Positions 49,958 through 58,048 of a stretch of 64,000 nucleotides of DNA are shown piece after piece. The notes beneath the pieces are model-generated. The model was not told the origin of the DNA. It did not search any database and worked only from the letters and a program-made list of their open reading frames with translations. The translations under genes and the position numbers were made by a program. The DNA is taken from positions 3,885,725 through 3,949,724 of the forward strand of contig NZ_CP060635.1 of the NCBI RefSeq assembly GCF_014337215.1. The letters run 5' to 3'. This DNA is from Wansuia hejianensis (GTDB lineage Bacteria > Bacillota > Clostridia > Lachnospirales > Lachnospiraceae). Positions within the stretch are counted from its first letter, which is position 1; each line of letters begins with the position of its first letter.

Positions 49958-50875
49958 ATGAGTACAGTCATCGTATTCCAGCAGATGCTGGTTATTTTTA
50001 TTTTGATTGCCGTCGGGTACGGACTTAGCAAAAAGGGTCTGGTCACGGATTCAGGGTCAAAACTTTTGTCTTTTCTGGTAGTTAATGTGACGAATCCGGC
50101 AATGATTCTGAGCAGTGTATTTGAAGAAAATGTGTCGGTGACCCGTCAGAATGTAATCATTATGATTCTGGTTACCGCAATTATCTATGCAGTTCTTGTG
50201 CTGCTGGGGTGGCTGCTGCCCAAGCTCTACCGTATTCCGGGAAGAGAGCAGAAATATTATAACATGATGGTGGTTTATGCTAACACAGGGTTTATCGGCA
50301 TACCGCTGATTTCGGCAGTTCTGGGGACACAGGCGTTAATTTATGTGACAGTTTTTAATATCGCATTTACCCTTTTGTTTTACACCCATGGGACGAGGAT
50401 ACTTCTTTCAGATGGCGAAAGGCAGAAGGTGACCTGGAAGACATTTATCAACATCGGTACTGTGTCCGGGCTTCTGGCTCTGGTGTTTTTTTGGTTCAGG
50501 CTCCGATTTCCGGCTGTAATAGAAGGCAGTATTACCACTATGGGAAAAGCAACTACGTTTCTGTCCATGACAGTGCTGGGCGTTTCACTGGCTCAGATAC
50601 CTCTTCGGAAGATATTCAGCAGCGTAAGGCTGCTGTTGTTTGTGCTGGCACGTATGCTGGCCCTTCCGGCGGTTTTCTGCCTGATCCTGAAACAGTTCCT
50701 CGGCGGAGGTCTGATGATCAATGCGGTGGCGCTCATGCTGGCCATGCCTTCGGCGAACATGCCGCTGATGGTAGCAAAACAGCATGGCCTGGAGACGGAG
50801 ACGCTTTCCAGAGGAATCGTATTGAGTACTATTTTGTCGATTGTGACGATTACCGTGATTTCAATGATTATATAG
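49958..50875 (+). CDS. AEC-family transporter (auxin efflux carrier type)
   Basis: A 305-residue membrane protein with about ten hydrophobic helices in two halves, of the AEC family, many members of which export or import malate and other organic acids. Characteristic pieces are LIAVGYGLSKKGLVTDSGSK, VVNVTNPAMILSSV, YANTGFIGIPLISAVLG and MPSANMPLMVAKQHG. I chose ATG 49958 (GGGAG 8 bp upstream); the longer frame begins inside the promoter. It lies 10 bp upstream of prmA. The substrate is unknown. Confidence 0.9.
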   Translation: MSTVIVFQQMLVIFILIAVGYGLSKKGLVTDSGSKLLSFLVVNVTNPAMILSSVFEENVSVTRQNVIIMILVTAIIYAVLVLLGWLLPKLYRIPGREQKYYNMMVVYANTGFIGIPLISAVLGTQALIYVTVFNIAFTLLFYTHGTRILLSDGERQKVTWKTFINIGTVSGLLALVFFWFRLRFPAVIEGSITTMGKATTFLSMTVLGVSLAQIPLRKIFSSVRLLLFVLARMLALPAVFCLILKQFLGGGLMINAVALMLAMPSANMPLMVAKQHGLETETLSRGIVLSTILSIVTITVISMII

Positions 50876-50885
50876 GAGAAAACAT

Positions 50886-51836
50886 ATGAAATGGAATAAA
50901 TATACGCTGAAGACGACCAGTAAGGCAGAAGATATAGTGATTTCCACCCTGGCGGATCTCGGGATACAAGGGGTAGAGATTGAGGATAAGCAGCCTTTGA
51001 CAGAGGAAGACAAGCGACAGATGTTTGTGGATATTCTGCCGGACATGCCGGAGGATGACGGCGTAGCGTATCTGAATTTCTATCTGGAGCCGGAGGATGA
51101 CAATGAGGCAATTTTGAAGCGGGTGGAGGAGGAGCTGGAAGAGCTTCGTGTTTTTCTGGATATCGGTGAAGGAACGATTATCAGGTCAGAGACGGAGGAT
51201 AAGGACTGGATCAACAATTGGAAACAGTATTTCCATCAGTTCTATGTGGATGAAATCCTGATCATTCCTTCCTGGGAAGAAGTCAGAGAGGAAGACAGGG
51301 ATAAAATGATTATCCATATTGATCCGGGCACAGCGTTTGGGACCGGTATGCATGAGACGACCCAGCTGTGTATCCGCCAGCTGAAAAAGTATGTAAAGCC
51401 AGGAGATGAGGTGTTGGATGTGGGAACCGGAAGCGGAATCCTGTCTATCATCGCTCTGAAGCTTTCGGCAGGCCATGCACTGGGAACGGACCTTGATCCC
51501 TGCGCGGTTTCAGCGGTTGAAGAAAATAAAGCAGTAAATGGGATACCGGAAGGGTCCTTTGATATGCTGATCGGCAATATTATTGATGACAGGCAGGTAC
51601 AGGAGAGAGCCGGATACGAGAAATATGACATTGTGACGGCCAATATCCTGGCGGATGTGCTGATTCCCCTCACCCCCGTGATTAAGAGCCGGCTGAAGCC
51701 GGGAGGCATTTATATCACTTCCGGGATCCTGGATGTGAAGGAGCAGGAGGTAAGGGAGGCGGTTGAAGGGGCCGGGCTTGCGGTCGTAGAGATCACGCGC
51801 CAGGGCGAATGGGTCTCCATCACCGCGAGAAAATAA
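50886..51836 (+). CDS. prmA: Ribosomal protein L11 methyltransferase
   Basis: PrmA trimethylates lysines of L11. The N-terminal recognition domain (TLKTTSKAEDIVISTLADLG, DKDWINNWKQYFHQF) is followed by the SAM domain (IDPGTAFGTGMHETTQLC, VLDVGTGSGILSIIALKL, VTANILADVLIPLTP, GGIYITSGILDVKEQ). It has 316 residues and is part of the conserved dnaJ-prmA-rsmE-mtaB neighbourhood. Confidence 0.95.
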   Translation: MKWNKYTLKTTSKAEDIVISTLADLGIQGVEIEDKQPLTEEDKRQMFVDILPDMPEDDGVAYLNFYLEPEDDNEAILKRVEEELEELRVFLDIGEGTIIRSETEDKDWINNWKQYFHQFYVDEILIIPSWEEVREEDRDKMIIHIDPGTAFGTGMHETTQLCIRQLKKYVKPGDEVLDVGTGSGILSIIALKLSAGHALGTDLDPCAVSAVEENKAVNGIPEGSFDMLIGNIIDDRQVQERAGYEKYDIVTANILADVLIPLTPVIKSRLKPGGIYITSGILDVKEQEVREAVEGAGLAVVEITRQGEWVSITARK

Positions 51837-51855
51837 CACAGGGGCGGAAGATAGT

Positions 51856-52596
51856 ATGAATCGATTTTTTGTAGAACCGGATCAGATCGGCGGCGGGAGC
51901 ATCCGCATCATGGGACAGGACGTGAACCATATCAGGAATGTACTCCGCATGCGGACTGGTGAAGAAATACTGGTCTGCTGCGGAGATGAATGGGAATATA
52001 CGTGCCGCGTAACGGCTTTTGGAGAGCGGGAGATTTTAGCTGAGATTTTAGATGCCCAGAAGCCGGGCAAGGAGCTTCCTTCCCGGATCTGCCTGTTCCA
52101 GTGCCTGCCCAAGGGAGATAAAATGGAACTGATCGTACAGAAGGCTGTGGAGCTGGGAGCCAGTGAAATAGTTCCGGTGTCCAGCAGGCGCTGCGTTGTG
52201 AGGCTGGACCGGAAAAAGGCGGAGCATAAAGTCAGCCGCTGGAACGGGGTGGCGGCAAGCGCGGCCAAGCAGTCTAAACGGATGATCGTGCCCGGGGTCC
52301 ATGAAGTGATGGGGTTCCGGGAAGCGTTGGAATACGCCGGGAATATGGATGTGCGGCTGATCCCCTATGAGAAAGCGGAAGGCATGGCGGCTGCCAGGGA
52401 ATTGCTTTCCGGCATCAGGGCAGGCCAGTCGGTAGCGGTGTTTATCGGACCGGAGGGAGGCTTTGAGGAAGAAGAGATAGAAGAGGCCAGGGCAGGAGGC
52501 TTTTTACCTGTTTCACTGGGGAAGAGGATTTTGCGCACGGAGACTGCAGGCATGACTGTTTTGTCAATTCTGATGTACCTGCTGGAACAGGATTAA
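51856..52596 (+). CDS. rsmE: 16S rRNA (uracil1498-N3)-methyltransferase
   Basis: RsmE is a SPOUT methyltransferase modifying U1498 of 16S rRNA. The 246 residues have the N-terminal PUA-like domain (IMGQDVNHIRNVLRMRTGEE) and the knotted domain (QKAVELGASEIVPVSSRRCV, FIGPEGGFEEEEIEEARA, LGKRILRTETAGMTVLSIL). It begins 19 bp after prmA. Confidence 0.95.
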   Translation: MNRFFVEPDQIGGGSIRIMGQDVNHIRNVLRMRTGEEILVCCGDEWEYTCRVTAFGEREILAEILDAQKPGKELPSRICLFQCLPKGDKMELIVQKAVELGASEIVPVSSRRCVVRLDRKKAEHKVSRWNGVAASAAKQSKRMIVPGVHEVMGFREALEYAGNMDVRLIPYEKAEGMAAARELLSGIRAGQSVAVFIGPEGGFEEEEIEEARAGGFLPVSLGKRILRTETAGMTVLSILMYLLEQD

Positions 52597-52629
52597 GGCG
52601 GAGCATGCGGTCACCGTTTGGAGGTAAAA

Positions 52630-53784
52630 ATGGAAATATATTTAGATAATGCCGCGACTACCAGATGCTATGACGAGGTCAGGGATATTGTCGTAAAAAC
52701 GATGATGGAGGATTATGGAAACCCGTCCTCCATGCACCGAAAGGGCGTGGAAGCAGAGCGGTATCTGAGGGGAGCAGCCCAGACTCTGGCAGGTCTCCTG
52801 AAGGTGCAGGAAAAAGAGATTTATTTTACGTCGGGAGGCACGGAATCCAATAACTGGGCATTAGCAGGCACGGCGCTGGCGAACCGGAGGCGGGGAACAC
52901 ATATCATCACAACCGCTATCGAGCATGCGGCTGTCTCTGCTCCTATTGCTGCATTGGAGGAACAGGGATTTTCCGTCACCCGTCTTCCCGTTAACAGAGA
53001 AGGGCTGATTGATTTGAGTGAATTGGAGGAGTCTGTCACGGAGAAAACCGTTCTGGTATCCGTCATGCTTGTGAACAATGAGATCGGATCAGTAGAGCCT
53101 GTTCAGCAGATTGGGGAACTGATCAAAAAGAAAAATCCTTCTGCCTGTTTTCATGTGGATGCCATTCAGGCGTTTGGAAAATACCGCATCCATCCAAAAC
53201 GGATGAAGATCGACCTGCTCTCTGCCAGCGGCCATAAAATACACGGACCAAAGGGCGTGGGATTCCTGTATGTGAATGATAAGGTGAGGATAAACCCTCT
53301 GATCCTGGGCGGAGGACAGCAGAATGGCATGCGTTCCGGAACGGATAATGTTCCGGGCGCAGCCGGACTGGCGGCAGCGGCAGAGAAGATCTACAGTGAT
53401 CTGGAGGCGAATAACGCGCATATGTACAGGCTGAAAGAGCGGCTTGCAGCCGGATTCAGATCCATGGAGCAGGTGGTGGTCCATGGAATGGCGCTTGATG
53501 AGGGTGCCCCTCACATCTTGAATGCTTCTTTTATGGGGATTAGGAGTGAGGTTCTGCTGCATACCCTGGAGGACAGAGGGATTTATGTATCTGCCGGAAG
53601 CGCCTGTTCCAGCCATAAGCGGGCAGGAAGCGCGACGCTGTCCGCCATTGGCTGCGGCAAGCCGGAGATGGAATCGGCCGTCCGTTTCAGCTTTTGTGAG
53701 ACGACACGGGAAGAGGAAATTGACAGGACGTTGGAAGTTTTGCGTGAAGTGGTACCCATGCTGAGAAAATATACACGGCGCTGA
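52630..53784 (+). CDS. Cysteine desulfurase (NifZ/IscS-like, ThiI partner)
   Basis: A PLP enzyme that takes sulfur from cysteine. It contains YLDNAATTRCYDEV, FTSGGTESNNWALAG, HAAVSAPIAALEE, the PLP lysine in SASGHKIHGPKGVGFLYV and the active-site Cys in SAGSACSSHKRAGS. Directly before thiI, this gene corresponds to Bacillus NifZ, which feeds sulfur to ThiI for 4-thiouridine in tRNA. ATG 52630 is preceded by GGAGG with 5-bp spacing. Length is 384 residues. Confidence 0.94.
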   Translation: MEIYLDNAATTRCYDEVRDIVVKTMMEDYGNPSSMHRKGVEAERYLRGAAQTLAGLLKVQEKEIYFTSGGTESNNWALAGTALANRRRGTHIITTAIEHAAVSAPIAALEEQGFSVTRLPVNREGLIDLSELEESVTEKTVLVSVMLVNNEIGSVEPVQQIGELIKKKNPSACFHVDAIQAFGKYRIHPKRMKIDLLSASGHKIHGPKGVGFLYVNDKVRINPLILGGGQQNGMRSGTDNVPGAAGLAAAAEKIYSDLEANNAHMYRLKERLAAGFRSMEQVVVHGMALDEGAPHILNASFMGIRSEVLLHTLEDRGIYVSAGSACSSHKRAGSATLSAIGCGKPEMESAVRFSFCETTREEEIDRTLEVLREVVPMLRKYTRR

Positions 53785-53875
53785 CGGTATAGGCACAGGC
53801 GGCGCAGCAGGATATAAGTGCGGGGAACCGGGAATCTGGGAATGGTCCGTATTTCAGAGAGGAAGGGAGAAAAGA

Positions 53876-55051
53876 ATGTTTCAGGCATTTTTAATAAAGT
53901 ATGCGGAAATCGGCATCAAAGGAAAGAACAGGTATCTGTTTGAAGATGCGCTGGTCCGGCATATGGCGCGGGTGTTGAAGGAGGTTGACGGCCATTTCGT
54001 GGTCAGCCGTGAGATGGGGCGCATTTATGTGAACGCGGAAGGCGATTTTGATTACGACGGCGCTGTAGAGGCACTCCAGAGGGTATTTGGCATTGCGGGA
54101 ATCTGTCCGGTCGTGATCACAGAGGATGAGGGCTACGATAAGCTGGCAGAGGCCGTGGTGAATTACGTCGGGAAGGTCTATCCGGACCGGTCAAAGACGT
54201 TTAAAATGTGTGCCCGCAGGGCGAATAAGAATTATCCGATGAATTCCATGGAACTGAATGTGGAACTGGGGGGCGCTGTTCTCGACGCATATCCTGAGAT
54301 GAAGGTGGACGTCCATCATCCTGACATTTCCCTGACTGTGGAAGTGAGAAATAAAATATACATTTATTCAGAGATCATCCCGGGACCCGGAGGCATGCCG
54401 GTGGGAACCAATGGCAGCGCCATGCTTCTCCTGTCCGGCGGCATTGATTCACCGGTAGCCGGATATATGGTGGCCAAGCGGGGAGTGAAAATTGATGCGG
54501 TCTATTTTCATGCACCTCCCTATACTAGTGACCGGGCGAAGCAGAAGGTCGTGGACCTGGCCAGGCTGGTGGCGCGTTACAGCGGGCCGATCCGTCTGCA
54601 TGTGGTGAATTTTACAGAAATCCAACTGGCGATCTATGAGAAATGCCCTCACGATGAGCTGACGATCATCATGAGGCGGTACATGATGAAAATAGCCGAG
54701 GCTTTTGCGGAAAAGGACGGGGCGCTGGGACTGATAACCGGTGAAAGTATTGGGCAGGTGGCAAGCCAGACCATGCACAGTCTGGCATGTACGAATGAAG
54801 TGTGCACCATGCCCGTATTCCGCCCGCTGATCGGTTTTGATAAGCAGGAGATCGTCGATGTGTCTTTGAAGATCGGGACGTATGATACCTCCGTGCTGCC
54901 CTACGAGGATTGCTGCACGATATTTGTCGCCAAGCATCCGGTCACGAAGCCAAATTTAAAGATGATACAGCACTCGGAGAAAAAGCTGGCGGATGTGATA
55001 GACGGCATGTTGGAGACGGCTGTCAGCACCGCGGAGACAATTGAGATATAA
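53876..55051 (+). CDS. thiI: tRNA 4-thiouridine synthase ThiI
   Basis: ThiI thiolates U8 of tRNA and, in some bacteria, ThiS. The protein has an N-terminal ferredoxin-like and THUMP domain (KYAEIGIKGKNRYLFEDALV, LNVELGGAVLD, EIIPGPGGMPVG) and the PP-loop ATPase LLLSGGIDSPVAGYM, with GESIGQVASQTMHSL later. At 391 residues it lacks the C-terminal rhodanese domain, as in Bacillus, so sulfur must come directly from the upstream desulfurase. Confidence 0.96.
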   Translation: MFQAFLIKYAEIGIKGKNRYLFEDALVRHMARVLKEVDGHFVVSREMGRIYVNAEGDFDYDGAVEALQRVFGIAGICPVVITEDEGYDKLAEAVVNYVGKVYPDRSKTFKMCARRANKNYPMNSMELNVELGGAVLDAYPEMKVDVHHPDISLTVEVRNKIYIYSEIIPGPGGMPVGTNGSAMLLLSGGIDSPVAGYMVAKRGVKIDAVYFHAPPYTSDRAKQKVVDLARLVARYSGPIRLHVVNFTEIQLAIYEKCPHDELTIIMRRYMMKIAEAFAEKDGALGLITGESIGQVASQTMHSLACTNEVCTMPVFRPLIGFDKQEIVDVSLKIGTYDTSVLPYEDCCTIFVAKHPVTKPNLKMIQHSEKKLADVIDGMLETAVSTAETIEI

Positions 55052-55099
55052 CAATTATTTGTCCAGTAGGGGTATCATCAGGGAGCAGAGCAATTAAAA

Positions 55100-55122
55100 A
55101 GGCGCTCTTTGCCAGAGCGCCT
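55100..55122 (-). terminator. Terminator of the HPr-like gene
   Basis: AGGCGCTCT and AGAGCGCCT form a perfect 9-bp stem; on the minus strand it is followed by TTTTTAATTG. It can also act weakly for thiI on the plus strand. Confidence 0.85.
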
Positions 55123-55148
55123 GAACTTTTCTCTTGTAGGAAAGCAGA

Positions 55149-55382
55149 TTACACCAGGTACGGTGCAAGTACTTTCAGGACATTTTCCAAGGCATCGCCT
55201 TCGGAATGAATGTTCAGATCGATGGGTTTTGATAAATCCAGGCTGAAGATGCCCATGATGGACTTCGCATCAATGACATATCTGCCGGATACCAGGTCAA
55301 AGTCAAAATCGAATTTGGATATTTCGTTGACGAAGGACTTAACCTTATCGATGGAATTGAGTGAAATCTGTACTGTTTTCAT
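55149..55382 (-). CDS. HPr-like protein lacking the active-site histidine loop
   Basis: A 77-residue HPr fold protein: VKSFVNEISKFDFDFDL, then the regulatory DAKSIMGIFSLDLSKPIDL, whose Ser matches Ser46 of HPr, and a final helix. The loop that holds the phosphorylatable His15 (GxHARPA) is missing; only NSIDKV stands in its place. It therefore cannot carry phosphate between PTS enzymes, but could be phosphorylated on Ser by HPr kinase, as Crh is. AGGATTGTAGTA precedes ATG. It is a single gene, opposite to its neighbours. Confidence 0.85.
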   Translation of the reverse strand: MKTVQISLNSIDKVKSFVNEISKFDFDFDLVSGRYVIDAKSIMGIFSLDLSKPIDLNIHSEGDALENVLKVLAPYLV

Positions 55383-55499
55383 TACTACAATCCTCCCTGC
55401 TTTGCTTGTACAAGCTCATTGCTTACATGTTAATATTACCTTTAGAGGAAGAAAAAGTCAAGGGAATTAATAGAACCGAATTGGGAGAATGGAGTTATC

Positions 55500-56819
55500 A
55501 TGGGAAAGAAAGCAGCGCTTCATAATCTGGGCTGTAAAGTGAATGCATATGAACTGGAGGCCATGCAGCAGCTTTTGGAGAAAAACGGGTATGAGATTGT
55601 GCCCTTTGAGCCGGGAGCCGATCTCTATCTGATCAATACGTGTACGGTTACCAATATTGCCGACCGGAAATCCAGGCAGATGCTTCACCGGGCAAAGAAG
55701 ATGAACCCGCATGCGGTGGTGGCGGCCGTCGGCTGTTATGCCCAGGCCAGGGGCAAAGAGCTGGAAAAGGATGAAGCAATCGATCTGGTGATCGGGAATA
55801 ACAGGAAAAAGGATCTGATTATGATTCTGAAGGAATATGAGGCAGGACTGGGGAAGCATCTGCATAGGGCTGAGATCGGGAAAGCCAGCGAATATGAAGA
55901 GCTGGAAATAGACCGGACGGAAGAGCACACCAGAGCTTTTATCAAAGTTCAGGACGGTTGCAATCAGTTCTGCACCTACTGTATTATTCCTTACACCCGG
56001 GGGAGGGTGCGCAGCCGAAAGATTAAAGACGTGTGTGAAGAGGTGCGCCGGCTGGCAGCGGCGGGTTGCCGGGAGGTGGTTTTGTCCGGAATCCACCTGA
56101 GTTCATACGGTGTGGATCTGGATCAGGGAGAGAATCTGCTGAGCCTGATACGCGCAGTTCATGATACAGAAGGGATCAGCAGGGTCCGTCTAGGCTCCCT
56201 GGAGCCAGGAATTATTACGGAAGAGTTTGTGAGGGAATTGGCATGTCTTCCCAAAGTCTGTCCCCATTTTCATCTGTCGCTGCAGAGCGGCAGCAACCGG
56301 ACGCTGAAAAGGATGAACCGGCGGTATACAAAGGAAGAATATCTGGAGAAATGCCGCATCCTGAGAAAGCAGTATGAGAACCCTGCCTTGACTACGGACA
56401 TTATTGTCGGTTTTCCGGGAGAGACAGCAGAAGACTTCGAGGAATCAAAGGCTTTTGTTGAGGAGGTTTCCTTTTTTGAGACTCATGTATTCCCCTATTC
56501 CAGAAGAGAGGGAACCAAGGCGGCGGAATACCCGGAACAGCTCACGGAGGCCGTGAAGAAAGCGAGAAGCAGAGAAATGCTGGCACTGGACGAGAGGAAG
56601 AGACAGGAATACTTGCAGAGCTTTCTGGGGAAAGAGACAGAAATCCTGATCGAGGAAAAACTTCTGCTGGGGGAGAAATACTATTGGACCGGCCATACCC
56701 GTGAGTATCAAAGGGCGGCGTTTCTGTCAGAGCAGAATTTGGAGAATACGCTCATCCATGCTGTGGCGGTTGGGATTGCTCATGGGGATGTACTGATATG
56801 TGAAGAAACAGTCCTCTGA
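55500..56819 (+). CDS. mtaB: tRNA t6A37 methylthiotransferase MtaB
   Basis: MtaB converts t6A37 to ms2t6A in tRNA using two [4Fe-4S] clusters. The UPF0004 domain shows LGCKVNAYELEAM, INTCTVTNIADRKSRQ and VGCYAQARG. The radical SAM domain shows VQDGCNQFCTYCIIPYTRGR and LSGIHLSSYG, and the C-terminal TRAM-like part follows. At 439 residues it is full length. The gene is the expected neighbour of rsmE in Firmicutes, here separated by the nifZ-thiI pair and HPr-like gene. Confidence 0.95.
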   Translation: MGKKAALHNLGCKVNAYELEAMQQLLEKNGYEIVPFEPGADLYLINTCTVTNIADRKSRQMLHRAKKMNPHAVVAAVGCYAQARGKELEKDEAIDLVIGNNRKKDLIMILKEYEAGLGKHLHRAEIGKASEYEELEIDRTEEHTRAFIKVQDGCNQFCTYCIIPYTRGRVRSRKIKDVCEEVRRLAAAGCREVVLSGIHLSSYGVDLDQGENLLSLIRAVHDTEGISRVRLGSLEPGIITEEFVRELACLPKVCPHFHLSLQSGSNRTLKRMNRRYTKEEYLEKCRILRKQYENPALTTDIIVGFPGETAEDFEESKAFVEEVSFFETHVFPYSRREGTKAAEYPEQLTEAVKKARSREMLALDERKRQEYLQSFLGKETEILIEEKLLLGEKYYWTGHTREYQRAAFLSEQNLENTLIHAVAVGIAHGDVLICEETVL

Positions 56820-56965
56820 TTAGGGAGAGGGGAAACTTTTCCTGAAAGTCTCCGAAATATTGGAAGTAGGTTGAATACATTGGGGATTCTGTCGCTATAA
56901 TATATATGTGAATATGTCTGCAGAGTCACGTTCAGATTCTGTTTCTTAATTCCGGAAGAAACTTA

Positions 56966-56994
56966 TTGATATTTTTTGAGATCTATATTAGAAT
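56966..56994 (+). promoter_or_regulatory. Promoter of the ireB-ruvX operon
   Basis: TTGATA, a 17-bp spacer and TAGAAT stand 34 bp before ireB. The rest of the 208-bp gap after mtaB shows no clear terminator. Confidence 0.65.
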
Positions 56995-57027
56995 AGAATA
57001 GATATTAACTAATAAGGACGTGAAAGT

Positions 57028-57303
57028 ATGACAGATATGAGTAATACACAATTCTTTAAAGTGAAGACGGAGCCGGAGATCTCTGTTAAGAAGGTTTTGG
57101 ACGTTGTGTATAATGCGATGGCAGAGAAGGGGTATAATCCTGTGAATCAGATCGTCGGTTATATTATGTCCGGAGATCCCACCTACATCACCAGTCACAA
57201 GGGTGCGCGGAGCATGATCATGAAAGTGGAGCGCGACGAGCTGGTAGAAGAGCTTCTGAAGGAGTATATCAAGAACGAAGCCTGGAAATGTGAGCAGGAA
57301 TGA
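57028..57303 (+). CDS. IreB family regulatory protein (DUF965)
   Basis: A 91-residue protein matching IreB/YrzL: NTQFFKVKTEPEISVKKVLD, VYNAMAEKGYNPVNQIVGYI, MSGDPTYITSHKGARSMI and LVEELLKEYI. In Enterococcus IreB is phosphorylated by the Ser/Thr kinase IreK near its N-terminal threonines and affects cephalosporin tolerance. It overlaps ruvX by 4 bp. The position before ruvX is conserved. Confidence 0.93.
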   Translation: MTDMSNTQFFKVKTEPEISVKKVLDVVYNAMAEKGYNPVNQIVGYIMSGDPTYITSHKGARSMIMKVERDELVEELLKEYIKNEAWKCEQE

Positions 57304-57743
57304 TGCGCATTTTGGGATTGGATTACGGATCGAAGACCGTCGGCGTGGCAGTCAGTGACCCACTGGGCCTGACAGCTCAGGGCGTGGAGATTATCCGCAG
57401 GAAATCAGAGAATAAACTGCGGCAGACGCTGGCCAGGCTGGAAGAGCTGATTGCAGAATACCAGGCCGAACTGTTGGTGCTGGGTTATCCAAAACATATG
57501 AATAACGATATTGGGGACAGGGCTGTAAAATCACTGGAATTTCAGGAGATCCTGAAAAGAAGGACAGGTCTGGACGTTGTCATGTGGGATGAACGGCTTA
57601 CGACGGTAGAAGCTAACCGTACGCTTGCCGAAGCAGATGTGCGTGGGGTGGACCGGAAGCAGTACGTGGACGAGCTGGCGGCAGTTTTTATACTCCAGGG
57701 ATATCTGGATTACCTGCACAACCAGAATGAAGGATTTGTTTAA
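57300..57743 (+). CDS. ruvX: Holliday junction resolvase RuvX (YqgF)
   Basis: An RNase H-fold protein of 147 residues (RILGLDYGSKTVGVAVSDPL, LVLGYPKHMNNDIGDRA, WDERLTTVEANRTL, DELAAVFILQGYLDYL) linked to rRNA maturation and Holliday junction resolution. ATG 57300 or 57303 overlaps the ireB stop, and its end touches the next start. Confidence 0.94.
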   Translation: MMRILGLDYGSKTVGVAVSDPLGLTAQGVEIIRRKSENKLRQTLARLEELIAEYQAELLVLGYPKHMNNDIGDRAVKSLEFQEILKRRTGLDVVMWDERLTTVEANRTLAEADVRGVDRKQYVDELAAVFILQGYLDYLHNQNEGFV

Positions 57744-57997
57744 TGGAAAAAATTGGATTTGTAACAGACGATGGAGATGAAGTTGAGTTTTATGTAGAGG
57801 AAGAAACAAGGGTGAACGGCATAAGCTACCTGCTTGTAACTGACTCTGACGGAGAAGAGGCAAATGCCTATATTCTCAAGGATATGTCTGCGGACGGCGA
57901 CACCGACGCTGATTACGTAATGGTGGAAGATGAAGTGGAGTTTGAAGCCATAGCGCGCGTATTTCAGCAGATGTTGGAAGATGTGGACTTCCGTTAG
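57743..57997 (+). CDS. DUF1292 protein (YrzB-like)
   Basis: An 84-residue acidic protein (KIGFVTDDGDEVEFYVEEET, YLLVTDSDGEEANAYILKD) of the YrzB/DUF1292 family. Its function is not known; it always follows ruvX in this gene group. It overlaps ruvX by one base. Confidence 0.92.
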   Translation: MEKIGFVTDDGDEVEFYVEEETRVNGISYLLVTDSDGEEANAYILKDMSADGDTDADYVMVEDEVEFEAIARVFQQMLEDVDFR

Positions 57998-58048
57998 GAA
58001 TTTGATGGAGACATCATTTTGTGTTCGGAAAAATAATGGAGGTGCTAT

